A stretch of DNA of 64,000 nt, from NCBI GenBank assembly GCA_963835725.1, contig CAWIGM010000009.1, positions 124,001 through 188,000 on the forward strand. The letters are read 5' to 3'. Of the stretch, positions 51,876 through 59,729 are shown one piece after another. The DNA comes from Bog-257 sp963835725 (GTDB taxonomy: Bacteria; Acidobacteriota; Terriglobia; Terriglobales; Acidobacteriaceae). Under the pieces are notes generated by a model that was given only the letters and a program-made list of their open reading frames with translations, did no database searches and was not told the origin of the DNA. A program made the translations under genes and the position numbers. Each line of letters begins with the position of its first letter. Position 1 is the first letter of the stretch.

Positions 51876-53939
51876 TTGATCGACGTAGCAACACTAAAAC
51901 GACTAGTCCGACGCTGTCAGACAGGCGCCTATCTCCGCCCTGCGAACTTCAAGCTCGCCATCGGACAGGTGGTCGACGTCGAGCGAAACCTGCGCAGCTG
52001 CTCCGATCGCGACCATCTCCTCGCCGCGGCCAACTGGCTGAAGCGGTCGCAGGACGCGACCAGCGACGGAGGCTTTGTCGGCCGCTACAACCTGCGCAGC
52101 GGCTGGTCGTCGTCCTATCCCGAAACCACCGGCTACATCATTCCCACGCTGCTTCGCCTGGCCGACACGCTCGGCGATGACGAATATCTGAAACGCGCCG
52201 AGCGCGCCATCGGCTTCCTGCTCTCCGTCCAACTTCCCAGCGGAGCATTTCCCGGTGCCGAAATCGCCGAGAACAGCACCAGCCCATCGCCGTTCAACAC
52301 CGGCCAGATCATGAACGGCCTGCAAGCCTGGACGAAGCGCACCGGCGACGGGCGCTGCCGCACCGCGTTATTGCGCGCGGGACGCTGGCTCTGCGAAATC
52401 CAGGATCCGTCGGGCGCATGGCTGAAGCACTTCTACCAGGAACTGGCGACCACCTACAGCGCGCACCTGACGTGCTGGCTCGCCGAGGCAGGAGAATTTC
52501 TCAACGATGGACCGATGCTCGATGCGTCGGCAAAACATCTCGCGTGGTGCATGCGGCATTACGATGCCGGCCGCTCCTGGTTCAACCTCTGCGGATTCAG
52601 TGCCGAGGACCACGCCGCCAATCGCTCGGTCACGCACACCATCGCTTACACGATCTGGGGTGTGCTGCGCACCGCCGAAGTTGTGAAGTCGGCAGAAGGA
52701 AAAGCTGCAGCCGAGAGTGCGGCCTATGCAGCGATGCGGCGGCTGGAGTTGTCAAAACGTCTGCCTGGCATTCTCGACCACAATTGGAAGCCGCTGGCCA
52801 AGTTCACCTGCCTGACCGGCAACGTGCAGATGGCGCTTATCTGGATGCACATGTACGCCGATAACGGCGACCCGCGCCTGCTCAACGCCGCACTGAAGTC
52901 GATCGACATGGTCAAAGCAGCGCAGGCCATGGACGCCGTCGATCCCGGCGTGCAAGGTGGCATCGCCGGATCGCAGCCGGTGTGGGGCGACTACATCTCG
53001 CACGCATTTCCTAACTGGGCGGCAAAGTATTTCATCGATGCGCTCTTGGCGAAACAAGACGCGCTGGCGAGCGACGTTCCGTTCCGCAACAAGCCGTTCG
53101 CAGTAGCAGAGCCCGTTCCGACCACGCTGCCTCCGGTTGCCATCGCGTCGGAGAATCAGCCGCGCATCGCCCTGCTGACCAGCACGGTGGCGACAAAGGC
53201 GATGGAGTTCCACAACGCGTGGTCGAGCTGGGGATTCCGTCCCGACCTCGTGCTGGTCGAACGCTGGCCGGTGCCGTCGCTCTCGACGCGACTGGAAGCG
53301 CGCGTCCGCGAAGGCCGCCTGACACGCAAACCCGGCTTCGTACAGAGCCCGCCATCATCGAACGGAGCATCCAGCAATGGCCTGCCGCCTGCCGGCTCTG
53401 TCATGGACTTCTGCCGCCAGCACGGCTTCGAGGCCGTCGAGGTTGACTCGCTAAATTCGCCGCAGGCCGTGAATCTCATTCGCGAGAAGCAGATCGATCT
53501 CTGCCTCTACGCCGGTGCCGGCATCATGCGCAAAGACATCATTGCCGCCGCGCCGCTCGGCTTGCTGAACGCACACATGGGCATCCTGCCCGGCTATCGC
53601 GGCATGAACGTCACTGAATGGGCGGCGTGGAACGGCGACCCCGTCGGTTGCACCGTGCACCTCATCGACACCGGCATCGATACCGGCGACATCCTCATCG
53701 TTCGCGAGGTCGACACCGCGCGCGCCCGCAATATCGCCGAGCTGCGCGAGCTGGTGAACCAGGCTCAGATCGGTTTGCTGGGCGAGGTCGTACAGTACAT
53801 TCTGCGCGAAGGGAAGCTGCCGCCGCGCCGCTCGCAGACCGCAGCCGAGGGCCTCCAATATTTCCGCATGCATCCGGCGCTGGTGGAAAAGTTGAACCAG
53901 CGCCTGGCGCAGCAGCGTGATCGAGGCGCAGCGTCGTAG
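51876..53939 (+). CDS. Fusion protein: alpha/alpha-toroid domain + formyltransferase domain
   Basis: 687 residues. Residues 1-400 are an alpha/alpha-toroid domain of the terpenoid-cyclase or glycoside-hydrolase style with repeated helical hairpins (GGFVGRYNLRSGWSSSYPET, AENSTSPSPFNTGQIMNGLQ, KHFYQELATTYSAHLTCWLA). After a linker, residues 430-665 are a methionyl-tRNA/sugar-formyltransferase-like domain: the catalytic Asn565, His567 (LNAHMGILPGYRG) and Asp598/602 in LIDTGIDTGDIL. It uses 10-formyl-THF to formylate an amine; here a 4-amino-sugar is plausible but not shown. TTG start with AGGGG eight bases upstream; no ATG start is available within the conserved part. I know of no named family with this pairing. 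The next gene starts 89 bases on. Confidence 0.75.
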   Translation: MIDVATLKRLVRRCQTGAYLRPANFKLAIGQVVDVERNLRSCSDRDHLLAAANWLKRSQDATSDGGFVGRYNLRSGWSSSYPETTGYIIPTLLRLADTLGDDEYLKRAERAIGFLLSVQLPSGAFPGAEIAENSTSPSPFNTGQIMNGLQAWTKRTGDGRCRTALLRAGRWLCEIQDPSGAWLKHFYQELATTYSAHLTCWLAEAGEFLNDGPMLDASAKHLAWCMRHYDAGRSWFNLCGFSAEDHAANRSVTHTIAYTIWGVLRTAEVVKSAEGKAAAESAAYAAMRRLELSKRLPGILDHNWKPLAKFTCLTGNVQMALIWMHMYADNGDPRLLNAALKSIDMVKAAQAMDAVDPGVQGGIAGSQPVWGDYISHAFPNWAAKYFIDALLAKQDALASDVPFRNKPFAVAEPVPTTLPPVAIASENQPRIALLTSTVATKAMEFHNAWSSWGFRPDLVLVERWPVPSLSTRLEARVREGRLTRKPGFVQSPPSSNGASSNGLPPAGSVMDFCRQHGFEAVEVDSLNSPQAVNLIREKQIDLCLYAGAGIMRKDIIAAAPLGLLNAHMGILPGYRGMNVTEWAAWNGDPVGCTVHLIDTGIDTGDILIVREVDTARARNIAELRELVNQAQIGLLGEVVQYILREGKLPPRRSQTAAEGLQYFRMHPALVEKLNQRLAQQRDRGAAS

Positions 53940-54028
53940 CGTCTTTCAGCAAAATGCCACAGAATTCGGTATCGTTGATGCTGAGCAAGTGAGTAGGATT
54001 TGACCCGGAGTGGACCTTGGGAGAGGGA

Positions 54029-55354
54029 ATGCAGACAGCGGAGAAGAGCATCGCAACCCTGGAAGCACTGAAGCAGAAGATCGAAAGCAGGACCGCTCGC
54101 GTGGGCATCGTCGGACTCGGCTACGTCGGGCTGCCACTGGCCGTGGAGTTCGCCAACGCCGGCTTCACCGTCACCGGTATCGACGTGCTGCAGCCGAAGG
54201 TGGACGGCCTGAACCGCGGCGAGTCCCACGTGCAGGACGTCCCCTCGGCCGACATCGCCAAGTACGTTGGCGCCAAGAAATTTCACGCCACCACCGACTT
54301 CTCGGTCGTGCGCGACCTCGACACTATCAACATCTGCGTCCCCACGCCGCTGCGCAAGACCAAAGACCCGGACATGAGCTACATCGTCTCGGCGGTCGAG
54401 GAGATCGCCAAGCACTTCCATCCGGGCCTGCTCATCATCCTCGAGTCGACCACGTATCCCGGCACCACCGACGAACTCCTGCTGCCCACCTTTGAGAAGC
54501 TCGGCTACAAAGTCGGCGAAGATTTCTTCCTCTGCTTCTCGCCCGAACGCGTCGATCCCGGCAATCCGACCTACCAGACGCACAACACGCCGAAGGTCGT
54601 CGGCGGCGTCACCCCGGCCTGCACCGAGATGGGCAAGCTCTTCTTCTCGCAGGCGCTGGAAAAAGTTGTGCCTGTCAACGGCACGCGCGTCGCCGAGATG
54701 GTGAAGCTGCTGGAAAATACCTTCCGCATGATCAACATCGGCCTGGTGAACGAAATGGCGTTGATGTGCGACGGCATGGGAATCAACGTCTGGGAGGTGA
54801 TCGATGCCGCGGCTACCAAGCCTTTCGGCTTCATGCCGTTTTATCCTGGGCCCGGATTGGGCGGCCATTGCATCCCCATCGACCCGTTCTATCTCTCGTG
54901 GAAGACGAAGCAGTCGGGCATCGAGGCGCGCTTCATCGATCTTGCCGGATACATCAACGGCAACATGCCGCATTTCGTGGTCGATAAGGTGCAGAGCGCG
55001 CTCAACAATCACGCCAAGCCGGTAAAGGGCTCGCACGTCCACGTAGCCGGCGTCGCCTACAAGCGCAACATCGACGACATGCGCGAGTCGCCGGCGCTCG
55101 ACGTCATCCTGCTCTTGCAGAAGCGCGGAGCGAAGATTACCTACAGCGATCCCTATGTACCCGAGCTCAAACTCGATCATGGTTCGCTGAAGTCGCAGGC
55201 GCTGGCGACCTCAGCCGCGAAGGCCGATTGTGTCGTGATCATCACCGATCACACTGATTTCGACTACGCGGGCCTGCTCGACAAAGCCAAGCTCATCGTC
55301 GATACGCGTAACGCGATGAAGAAGTTTGACTCGGAGAAGATCGTCAGACTGTAG
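54029..55354 (+). CDS. Nucleotide-sugar dehydrogenase, UDP-GlcNAc/Vi-antigen type
   Basis: 441 residues from ATG at 54029 (GGGAGAGG just upstream); TTG at 54017 is possible. NAD motif GIVGLGYVGLPLAVEFANAG, CFSPERVDPGNP, GMGINVWEVIDAAATKPFGF and catalytic Cys in GPGLGGHCIPIDPFYLSWK, and SYIVSAVEEIAKH. Closest in style to the WbpA/TviB enzymes that oxidise UDP-GlcNAc(A). With the second dehydrogenase at 45263, two uronic-acid-forming enzymes lie in one glycan region. Follows the toroid-formyltransferase fusion, probably in one operon. Confidence 0.9.
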   Translation: MQTAEKSIATLEALKQKIESRTARVGIVGLGYVGLPLAVEFANAGFTVTGIDVLQPKVDGLNRGESHVQDVPSADIAKYVGAKKFHATTDFSVVRDLDTINICVPTPLRKTKDPDMSYIVSAVEEIAKHFHPGLLIILESTTYPGTTDELLLPTFEKLGYKVGEDFFLCFSPERVDPGNPTYQTHNTPKVVGGVTPACTEMGKLFFSQALEKVVPVNGTRVAEMVKLLENTFRMINIGLVNEMALMCDGMGINVWEVIDAAATKPFGFMPFYPGPGLGGHCIPIDPFYLSWKTKQSGIEARFIDLAGYINGNMPHFVVDKVQSALNNHAKPVKGSHVHVAGVAYKRNIDDMRESPALDVILLLQKRGAKITYSDPYVPELKLDHGSLKSQALATSAAKADCVVIITDHTDFDYAGLLDKAKLIVDTRNAMKKFDSEKIVRL

Positions 55355-55393
55355 TTTCGATTTTCTAGTTTCGAGTTTCAGGTTTCGAGTTTC
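55352..55393. repeat. Heptanucleotide imperfect tandem repeat (TAGTTTC type)
   Basis: Six units in register: TAGTTTC, GATTTTC, TAGTTTC, GAGTTTC, AGGTTTC, GAGTTTC. The first unit contains the stop codon of the dehydrogenase gene. Confidence 0.7.
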
Positions 55394-55690
55394 AAGATGG
55401 CAGCGCGGCTTCGAGTTTGAACGGTGTGGAGCGCGAAGCGCGTTACAACCGTAGCTCAGGACGTGAGTCCTGGGTTCACTTTTCCTGGCTTGGGGTAGTC
55501 CGCAGGACGGCAAAAAATGCCTGTCGTCCCAAGGGGACTCGCGTCGTTCTACACTTTAAGTCCCAGCGCTCACGTGCTGGGCTACGCTTGTTTCGCGCTG
55601 CGCGCTCATTCGAAAACAGGGAGCCCCGCCCAGTCTGGTTCGACTGGTGCGGGGCTTCGCTGTGCGCGATCAGCCGCGTTCGGCACTGCG
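55355..55690. other. Intergenic gap of 336 bases with a REP-like inverted pair
   Basis: No gene. Starts inside the heptamer array; the paired hairpins 55452-55584 follow. The rest is unremarkable. Confidence 0.6.
55452..55584. repeat. Composite hairpin repeat (REP-like), inverted pair
   Basis: TAGCTCA-GGAC-GTGA-GTCC-TGGGTT (55452-55476) and, reversed, TAGCCCA-GC-ACGTGA-GCGC-TGGGA (55561-55584, minus). The orientation is opposite, as at 33022-33171. Confidence 0.65.
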
Positions 55691-58600
55691 CTACTTTGCC
55701 TTCGACGCCACTCCTGACGGCCCTGTGAGCGTCGCCGGCTGAATGGTGATGGACAGGTTCGCCGCCGCATGTTGACCCGCGGCGTCGGTGACCTGTACAG
55801 CGAACGAGAAGACCTTTGGCTTCAGCGATCCGGTTGCGCCCGGCGTTCCTGACACCGAGCCCCCGGTGCTCAAATGAATTCCCGATGGAAGCGCGCCCGA
55901 TGTGAGCCGCCAGGTGTAGGGCGACTGGCCGCCTGACGCCAGCAACTGTGTCGTCGGATACTGGTGCCCGACTGTCCCGTTCGGTAGGCTGCTGGTTGTA
56001 ATCACCAGAAGCGATTGCCCGGAGATTGTCAGCGCCAGCTTCGCCGTTGCCGTCGGTGTACCTGCCGAGTCGGACAGGCTGATGTTCAAGGTAAATGTCC
56101 CGGACTGAAGCGGAGTGCCCTTGAGTTCTCCGGCCGTGGTCAGTTGCAGGCCTTGCGGTAGCAGCGATGAGCTCGACCATTTGTACGGCGGCACACCACC
56201 CTGTCCCTGCAGGAACACGTCGTAGGGCAAACCCCTGGTCGCGCCCGGCAGAGACGTTGTGAGGATTCGCAGTGGCGGGATGGGCGCGGTCACCGTAATG
56301 CTGGTGGTCGCACTCAGGCATTGCGGCTGACCCGTCGTGCTGTCGCAGGCCTGCACGGTAAATCCGAACCTCCCGGCTTGCGTCGGTGTCCCCGAGAGCA
56401 GACCCGCGGCGCTCAAGCTGGTGCCCGCAGGCAGCGAGCCTTGCGTGAGCGTGAAGGTATACGGCGGCACTCCGCCGGTGGCCGCGAACTGATACTGATA
56501 ATGAGTGCCGATCAGGCCGCTCGGCAACTGCGCCGGCGGACTGAACTGCAGCGGATTATTGCTTCCCCCTGAGATCTCGATGGCCGAGATGCTCATGCCG
56601 TAGGGGTCGGTCGTGGTATCGATGCGATCGCGCAGCACCACCCACAGCAATCCATCGCTGGGAGCGGTCACGTTGTAGCTGCGGGTATAACCGCGATACT
56701 GGCCGCCCGCCGCCAGGAAACCGTCAACGGTATCGACCACGCGGCCATTGATCTCCACATCGAAAACGTTCAGTCCGGCTTGCGCAACGCCAAGACCGCT
56801 CTCGCCATAGAGCGTGACCGTCGCAGTTCCGCTGCCGATGACATAACGCATAGCCGCGTCGTCGCGCGCCGAAACCGACATCCCGTAGAAGCCCGCGCCA
56901 TCCGGATAGCCGGCCCACCCTGGAGCCGGATTCACGATCTGGCTGCCATACAGCGGGCAGTAGTCGCAAGCCAGCGGGCTCTCGAAGACCTGACCTTGTC
57001 CGGCATTCTTCAGGCGGCTGGTCTGCTCCCACCAGACTTTGCCATGCGTGTCGGTGTAGCTCAGGTTCTCGCCGCCAAGATGAAGCCGCAGATGTCCATC
57101 TGGCGAACTGGGAATGAAATAGCCGCTGGCATACGCTGCGACGTTGGGATCCGCTGCCGCCACACACTTCTCTTTGTAGGCAATTTCGGCGGTGATGGTT
57201 GCAGGTGCGGTTACAGTTCCATCGCGGCTGATGTTCGCGCCCGCGACCGGCGTCTCGAACGAGCACGCGTAGTCGGGGTTGACGTTGCCGGTCACCACCA
57301 CCGGCTCCTTCCACGACTTGCCCGCCTCGATCAGCGGCAGGCGCTCGTGCGCAAAGCCAATCACGGTGCCGACCAGGTTCGCGTCCGCGCAGATAGTGCC
57401 ATGATTTACGCACACCTGCGTGCGCCGGAAGCTGGTTGCGCCCTGCTGGTTATTGAGCAGCATCCGCTTGCCCGCACCCATGTTCGCCATCAGGCTGCTG
57501 GTGTCGACCAGTTCCATGTAGGGCTCGATGAAAGTCCAGGTGGTGAGGTCCTTCGCCGCATTGACGATCTGCACCGGCTCGAACTCGTTGGTCAGTACGC
57601 CGGTGTTCCAGTCGTCGTTGTAGCCGTTGGTGCCGTCGAAGGCCGCGACACCGTAATCCTGAAAGGTGCGTAACAGCGCCTTGATGAATGGACAGTCGGT
57701 GGTGACGTCTCCGCTGCAATACGACTCCACATTAAAGCTCGACTTCAGCCGGATGACCTGCCCATACGGTAGCCACCCAAACGCGATGCGTGCGTTCGCC
57801 CAGGTCGCCGCGCCCCAGCCGGTGCTGTTCACCGGAATGGTGAAGTGATAGTTATCGGTGACGGCCGTCGCGTAATACTCATTCGTCAGGTTGACGTTGT
57901 TGTTCAGCGACGTCCACTGTCCGCCGCTTATCCCCTGGAAGTGCACGTGAAAGTGGGGACAGCTTCCCGGTTCCACCGAGTACCACGGGATATCTTCGCA
58001 AGCGCCGAAACCGTTGGTCGCCAGGTTTGTTCCCGAGGTGCAGAGCGTCGGATTGCCGGCCACACACGATATCGACATCAGCGGGTGGTTATAGGTCACC
58101 TGGTCGCCGGTGACGGCGATACCCTGGTTGCGCGGCGACAGGATGGCATTCACAAAAGTCGTGCGCAGCAGGTGGCTGACCGCCTCCACGCGCCCGGTGG
58201 TCGGATCGACAACGTTGTCTACCACATTGTGGTACCACTGGTTCGGATCGATGCTGGTGGCCACCAGCGAGGTGCCGGCGGCATCCGTCCCGCCATAGAT
58301 GCTGTTGTCGTAGTTGGGCCACGCCATCATGGTGCCGACGTTGCAGAACTGGCAGTCGCTGCCTCCGGTGGCAAAGTACACGCCCGTGAAGTCGCTGGAC
58401 GGACACACGCTGGAATCGTAGTTGATGGTGCCGACCACGTGTTTGGCATAACCGTTGGTCGCCGGATCCTGGCTGGTAATGGTCAACGGGAAGCTGCTGG
58501 GGCCAGTGCCATTCCAGTTCATGGCCTGGCACGCGCCGGTCACGTGGTTGAACTGAATTGCCATGCCGGTGCGAAGCTCGCGGATGACGTTGGTATCGAA

Positions 58601-59329
58601 CTCCACGGTGGTGACATGTCCGGGCCGCACCACCGGATTGTGCGAATCGGTATAGGGGTTGTACTCCTCATAATCGATGCCGTCGTCCTTGTTGACGCAA
58701 AAGCGATGCCGGTCGGGCCCGGTGCCGTTCTGCTGCGCGCCGTAGACGTACAGGTTGTAACCGTTCTGCTGCTGCACATCGGGAGGCAGCACCTCGGGGA
58801 AGAGAACATCCTGGTACGGTCCCCAGGGATAGACCGAGTGCATCAGCTGCTTCGGCGTGTTCTGGTCGCACATATTGGTGTAGAGGCCCTTGTAGTACCG
58901 CGGCCCTCCGCCCAGCTTGATCATGTGCTGATTGCCCTGCGCGCCGGCCGTGGCAATGCGCGTCATCCACCAGGTGTTCGGGTGAACCGGCAGCCGTCCG
59001 ATATAGGCGTTAGCTCCGAAGTTATTGGGCAGGATCTGCGATCCCTTGGAGTAGTTCTGCACGAAGACCGTCGGCGGCGCGCAATAGCGTCCTGTCTGAT
59101 CCAGTGAGCCGGTTCCGTTCAACGTCCAGTCAGAACAGCCGTTGGCGGTGAATTGAACGCAGTCACCCGCCTTCACGGCTTGAAAAGAGGGAGTGATCGC
59201 ACAGCTCTGGGCGGTAGCGCTGGGCGTTGCGAGCAACACCACCGCGAGGAAGCATAGCCAGAGGACGAAGATTCTTCGACAAAGGGGATGAAGATAAAGA
59301 GTACGGAGGATATGAGTGCCAGACAACAT
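55691..59329 (-). CDS. Large secreted protein with C-terminal PIG (putative Ig) domains, copy 1
   Basis: 1,212 residues from ATG at 59327-59329 with AAGGAG upstream. Signal peptide (MLSGTHILRTLYLHPLCRRI to SATAQS). Mature N-terminus: CAITPSFQAVKAGDCVQFTA and NGCSDWTLNGTGSLDQTGRY, a Cys-rich Ig-like start. The centre (about 100-830) is a large beta-rich region with no family I know (NTWWMTRIATAGAQGNQHMI, DRHRFCVNKDDGIDYEEYNP, VEPYCSGDVTTDCP-like block), and the C-terminal 260 residues hold three He-PIG-type repeats (GLIGTHYQYQFAATGGVPPY, ATRGLPYDVFLQGQGGVPPY, GTVGHQYPTTQLLASGGQSP). Extracellular adhesin, matrix protein or enzyme; function unknown. A near-identical gene follows at 59730-63045. 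Confidence 0.82.
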   Translation of the reverse strand: MLSGTHILRTLYLHPLCRRIFVLWLCFLAVVLLATPSATAQSCAITPSFQAVKAGDCVQFTANGCSDWTLNGTGSLDQTGRYCAPPTVFVQNYSKGSQILPNNFGANAYIGRLPVHPNTWWMTRIATAGAQGNQHMIKLGGGPRYYKGLYTNMCDQNTPKQLMHSVYPWGPYQDVLFPEVLPPDVQQQNGYNLYVYGAQQNGTGPDRHRFCVNKDDGIDYEEYNPYTDSHNPVVRPGHVTTVEFDTNVIRELRTGMAIQFNHVTGACQAMNWNGTGPSSFPLTITSQDPATNGYAKHVVGTINYDSSVCPSSDFTGVYFATGGSDCQFCNVGTMMAWPNYDNSIYGGTDAAGTSLVATSIDPNQWYHNVVDNVVDPTTGRVEAVSHLLRTTFVNAILSPRNQGIAVTGDQVTYNHPLMSISCVAGNPTLCTSGTNLATNGFGACEDIPWYSVEPGSCPHFHVHFQGISGGQWTSLNNNVNLTNEYYATAVTDNYHFTIPVNSTGWGAATWANARIAFGWLPYGQVIRLKSSFNVESYCSGDVTTDCPFIKALLRTFQDYGVAAFDGTNGYNDDWNTGVLTNEFEPVQIVNAAKDLTTWTFIEPYMELVDTSSLMANMGAGKRMLLNNQQGATSFRRTQVCVNHGTICADANLVGTVIGFAHERLPLIEAGKSWKEPVVVTGNVNPDYACSFETPVAGANISRDGTVTAPATITAEIAYKEKCVAAADPNVAAYASGYFIPSSPDGHLRLHLGGENLSYTDTHGKVWWEQTSRLKNAGQGQVFESPLACDYCPLYGSQIVNPAPGWAGYPDGAGFYGMSVSARDDAAMRYVIGSGTATVTLYGESGLGVAQAGLNVFDVEINGRVVDTVDGFLAAGGQYRGYTRSYNVTAPSDGLLWVVLRDRIDTTTDPYGMSISAIEISGGSNNPLQFSPPAQLPSGLIGTHYQYQFAATGGVPPYTFTLTQGSLPAGTSLSAAGLLSGTPTQAGRFGFTVQACDSTTGQPQCLSATTSITVTAPIPPLRILTTSLPGATRGLPYDVFLQGQGGVPPYKWSSSSLLPQGLQLTTAGELKGTPLQSGTFTLNISLSDSAGTPTATAKLALTISGQSLLVITTSSLPNGTVGHQYPTTQLLASGGQSPYTWRLTSGALPSGIHLSTGGSVSGTPGATGSLKPKVFSFAVQVTDAAGQHAAANLSITIQPATLTGPSGVASKAK

Positions 59330-59729
59330 GAGTTTCTCCTTGCAAAAAAGAGCAGCGCGGAAGGCGGCGGCAAGCCGGACGTTTCCCCGCGCCGCTTTCG
59401 CGGTTGGGGGTTGCGAGAACGCAGGCTCGCGCTCGCTGACGTCGGCTTTGCCGTCACCAGGTGCCACATAAAAAGCATCGGCGTTTGAGTAGCTGGCTTG
59501 AGGCTTTCCAGGTTTTTCGGGAAAACGAAGGTAACCAGCGCTTAGCTAGGGTTGCGTAGTGCTAACAGGGCACAAGAATGTCCTGATTCGGGAAGTAGAT
59601 ATTCACTCGCCTGTCGGGTGGAGCACGCGCCAGCACAGCCTGCGGACGACTCCACTCCCGCAAGCTTCGTGCAGCGTCATTCCGTCATGTTCAACGAGAC
59701 AGATTCTTAAGGCGGCAAAAACCGTCAGC
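59330..59729. other. Intergenic gap of 400 bases (leader of copy 1, end of copy 2)
   Basis: No gene. It contains the leader of copy 1 (59330 to about 59560), which resembles the leader of copy 2 (63046-63300) in several short blocks, among them GGTTAC-TTCGT-TTTC and AAAAACC. The rest (59560-59729) has no feature I can name. Confidence 0.45.

Noticed and set aside
53765..55180. Minus-strand ORF of 471 codons
   Set aside because: Antisense of the UDP-sugar dehydrogenase; no family motif.
57845..59107. Plus-strand ORF of 420 codons (and its partner at 61563-62609)
   Set aside because: Both are antisense to the two secreted-protein copies. They are alike only because the copies are alike.
59430..59470. 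A possible c-di-GMP (GEMM-I) riboswitch in the leader of copy 1 (GGTGACGGCAAAGCC on the minus strand)
   Set aside because: Only the GCAAAGCC part fits; the required upstream AGGGCAAACC and the GAAA-capped stem are missing.
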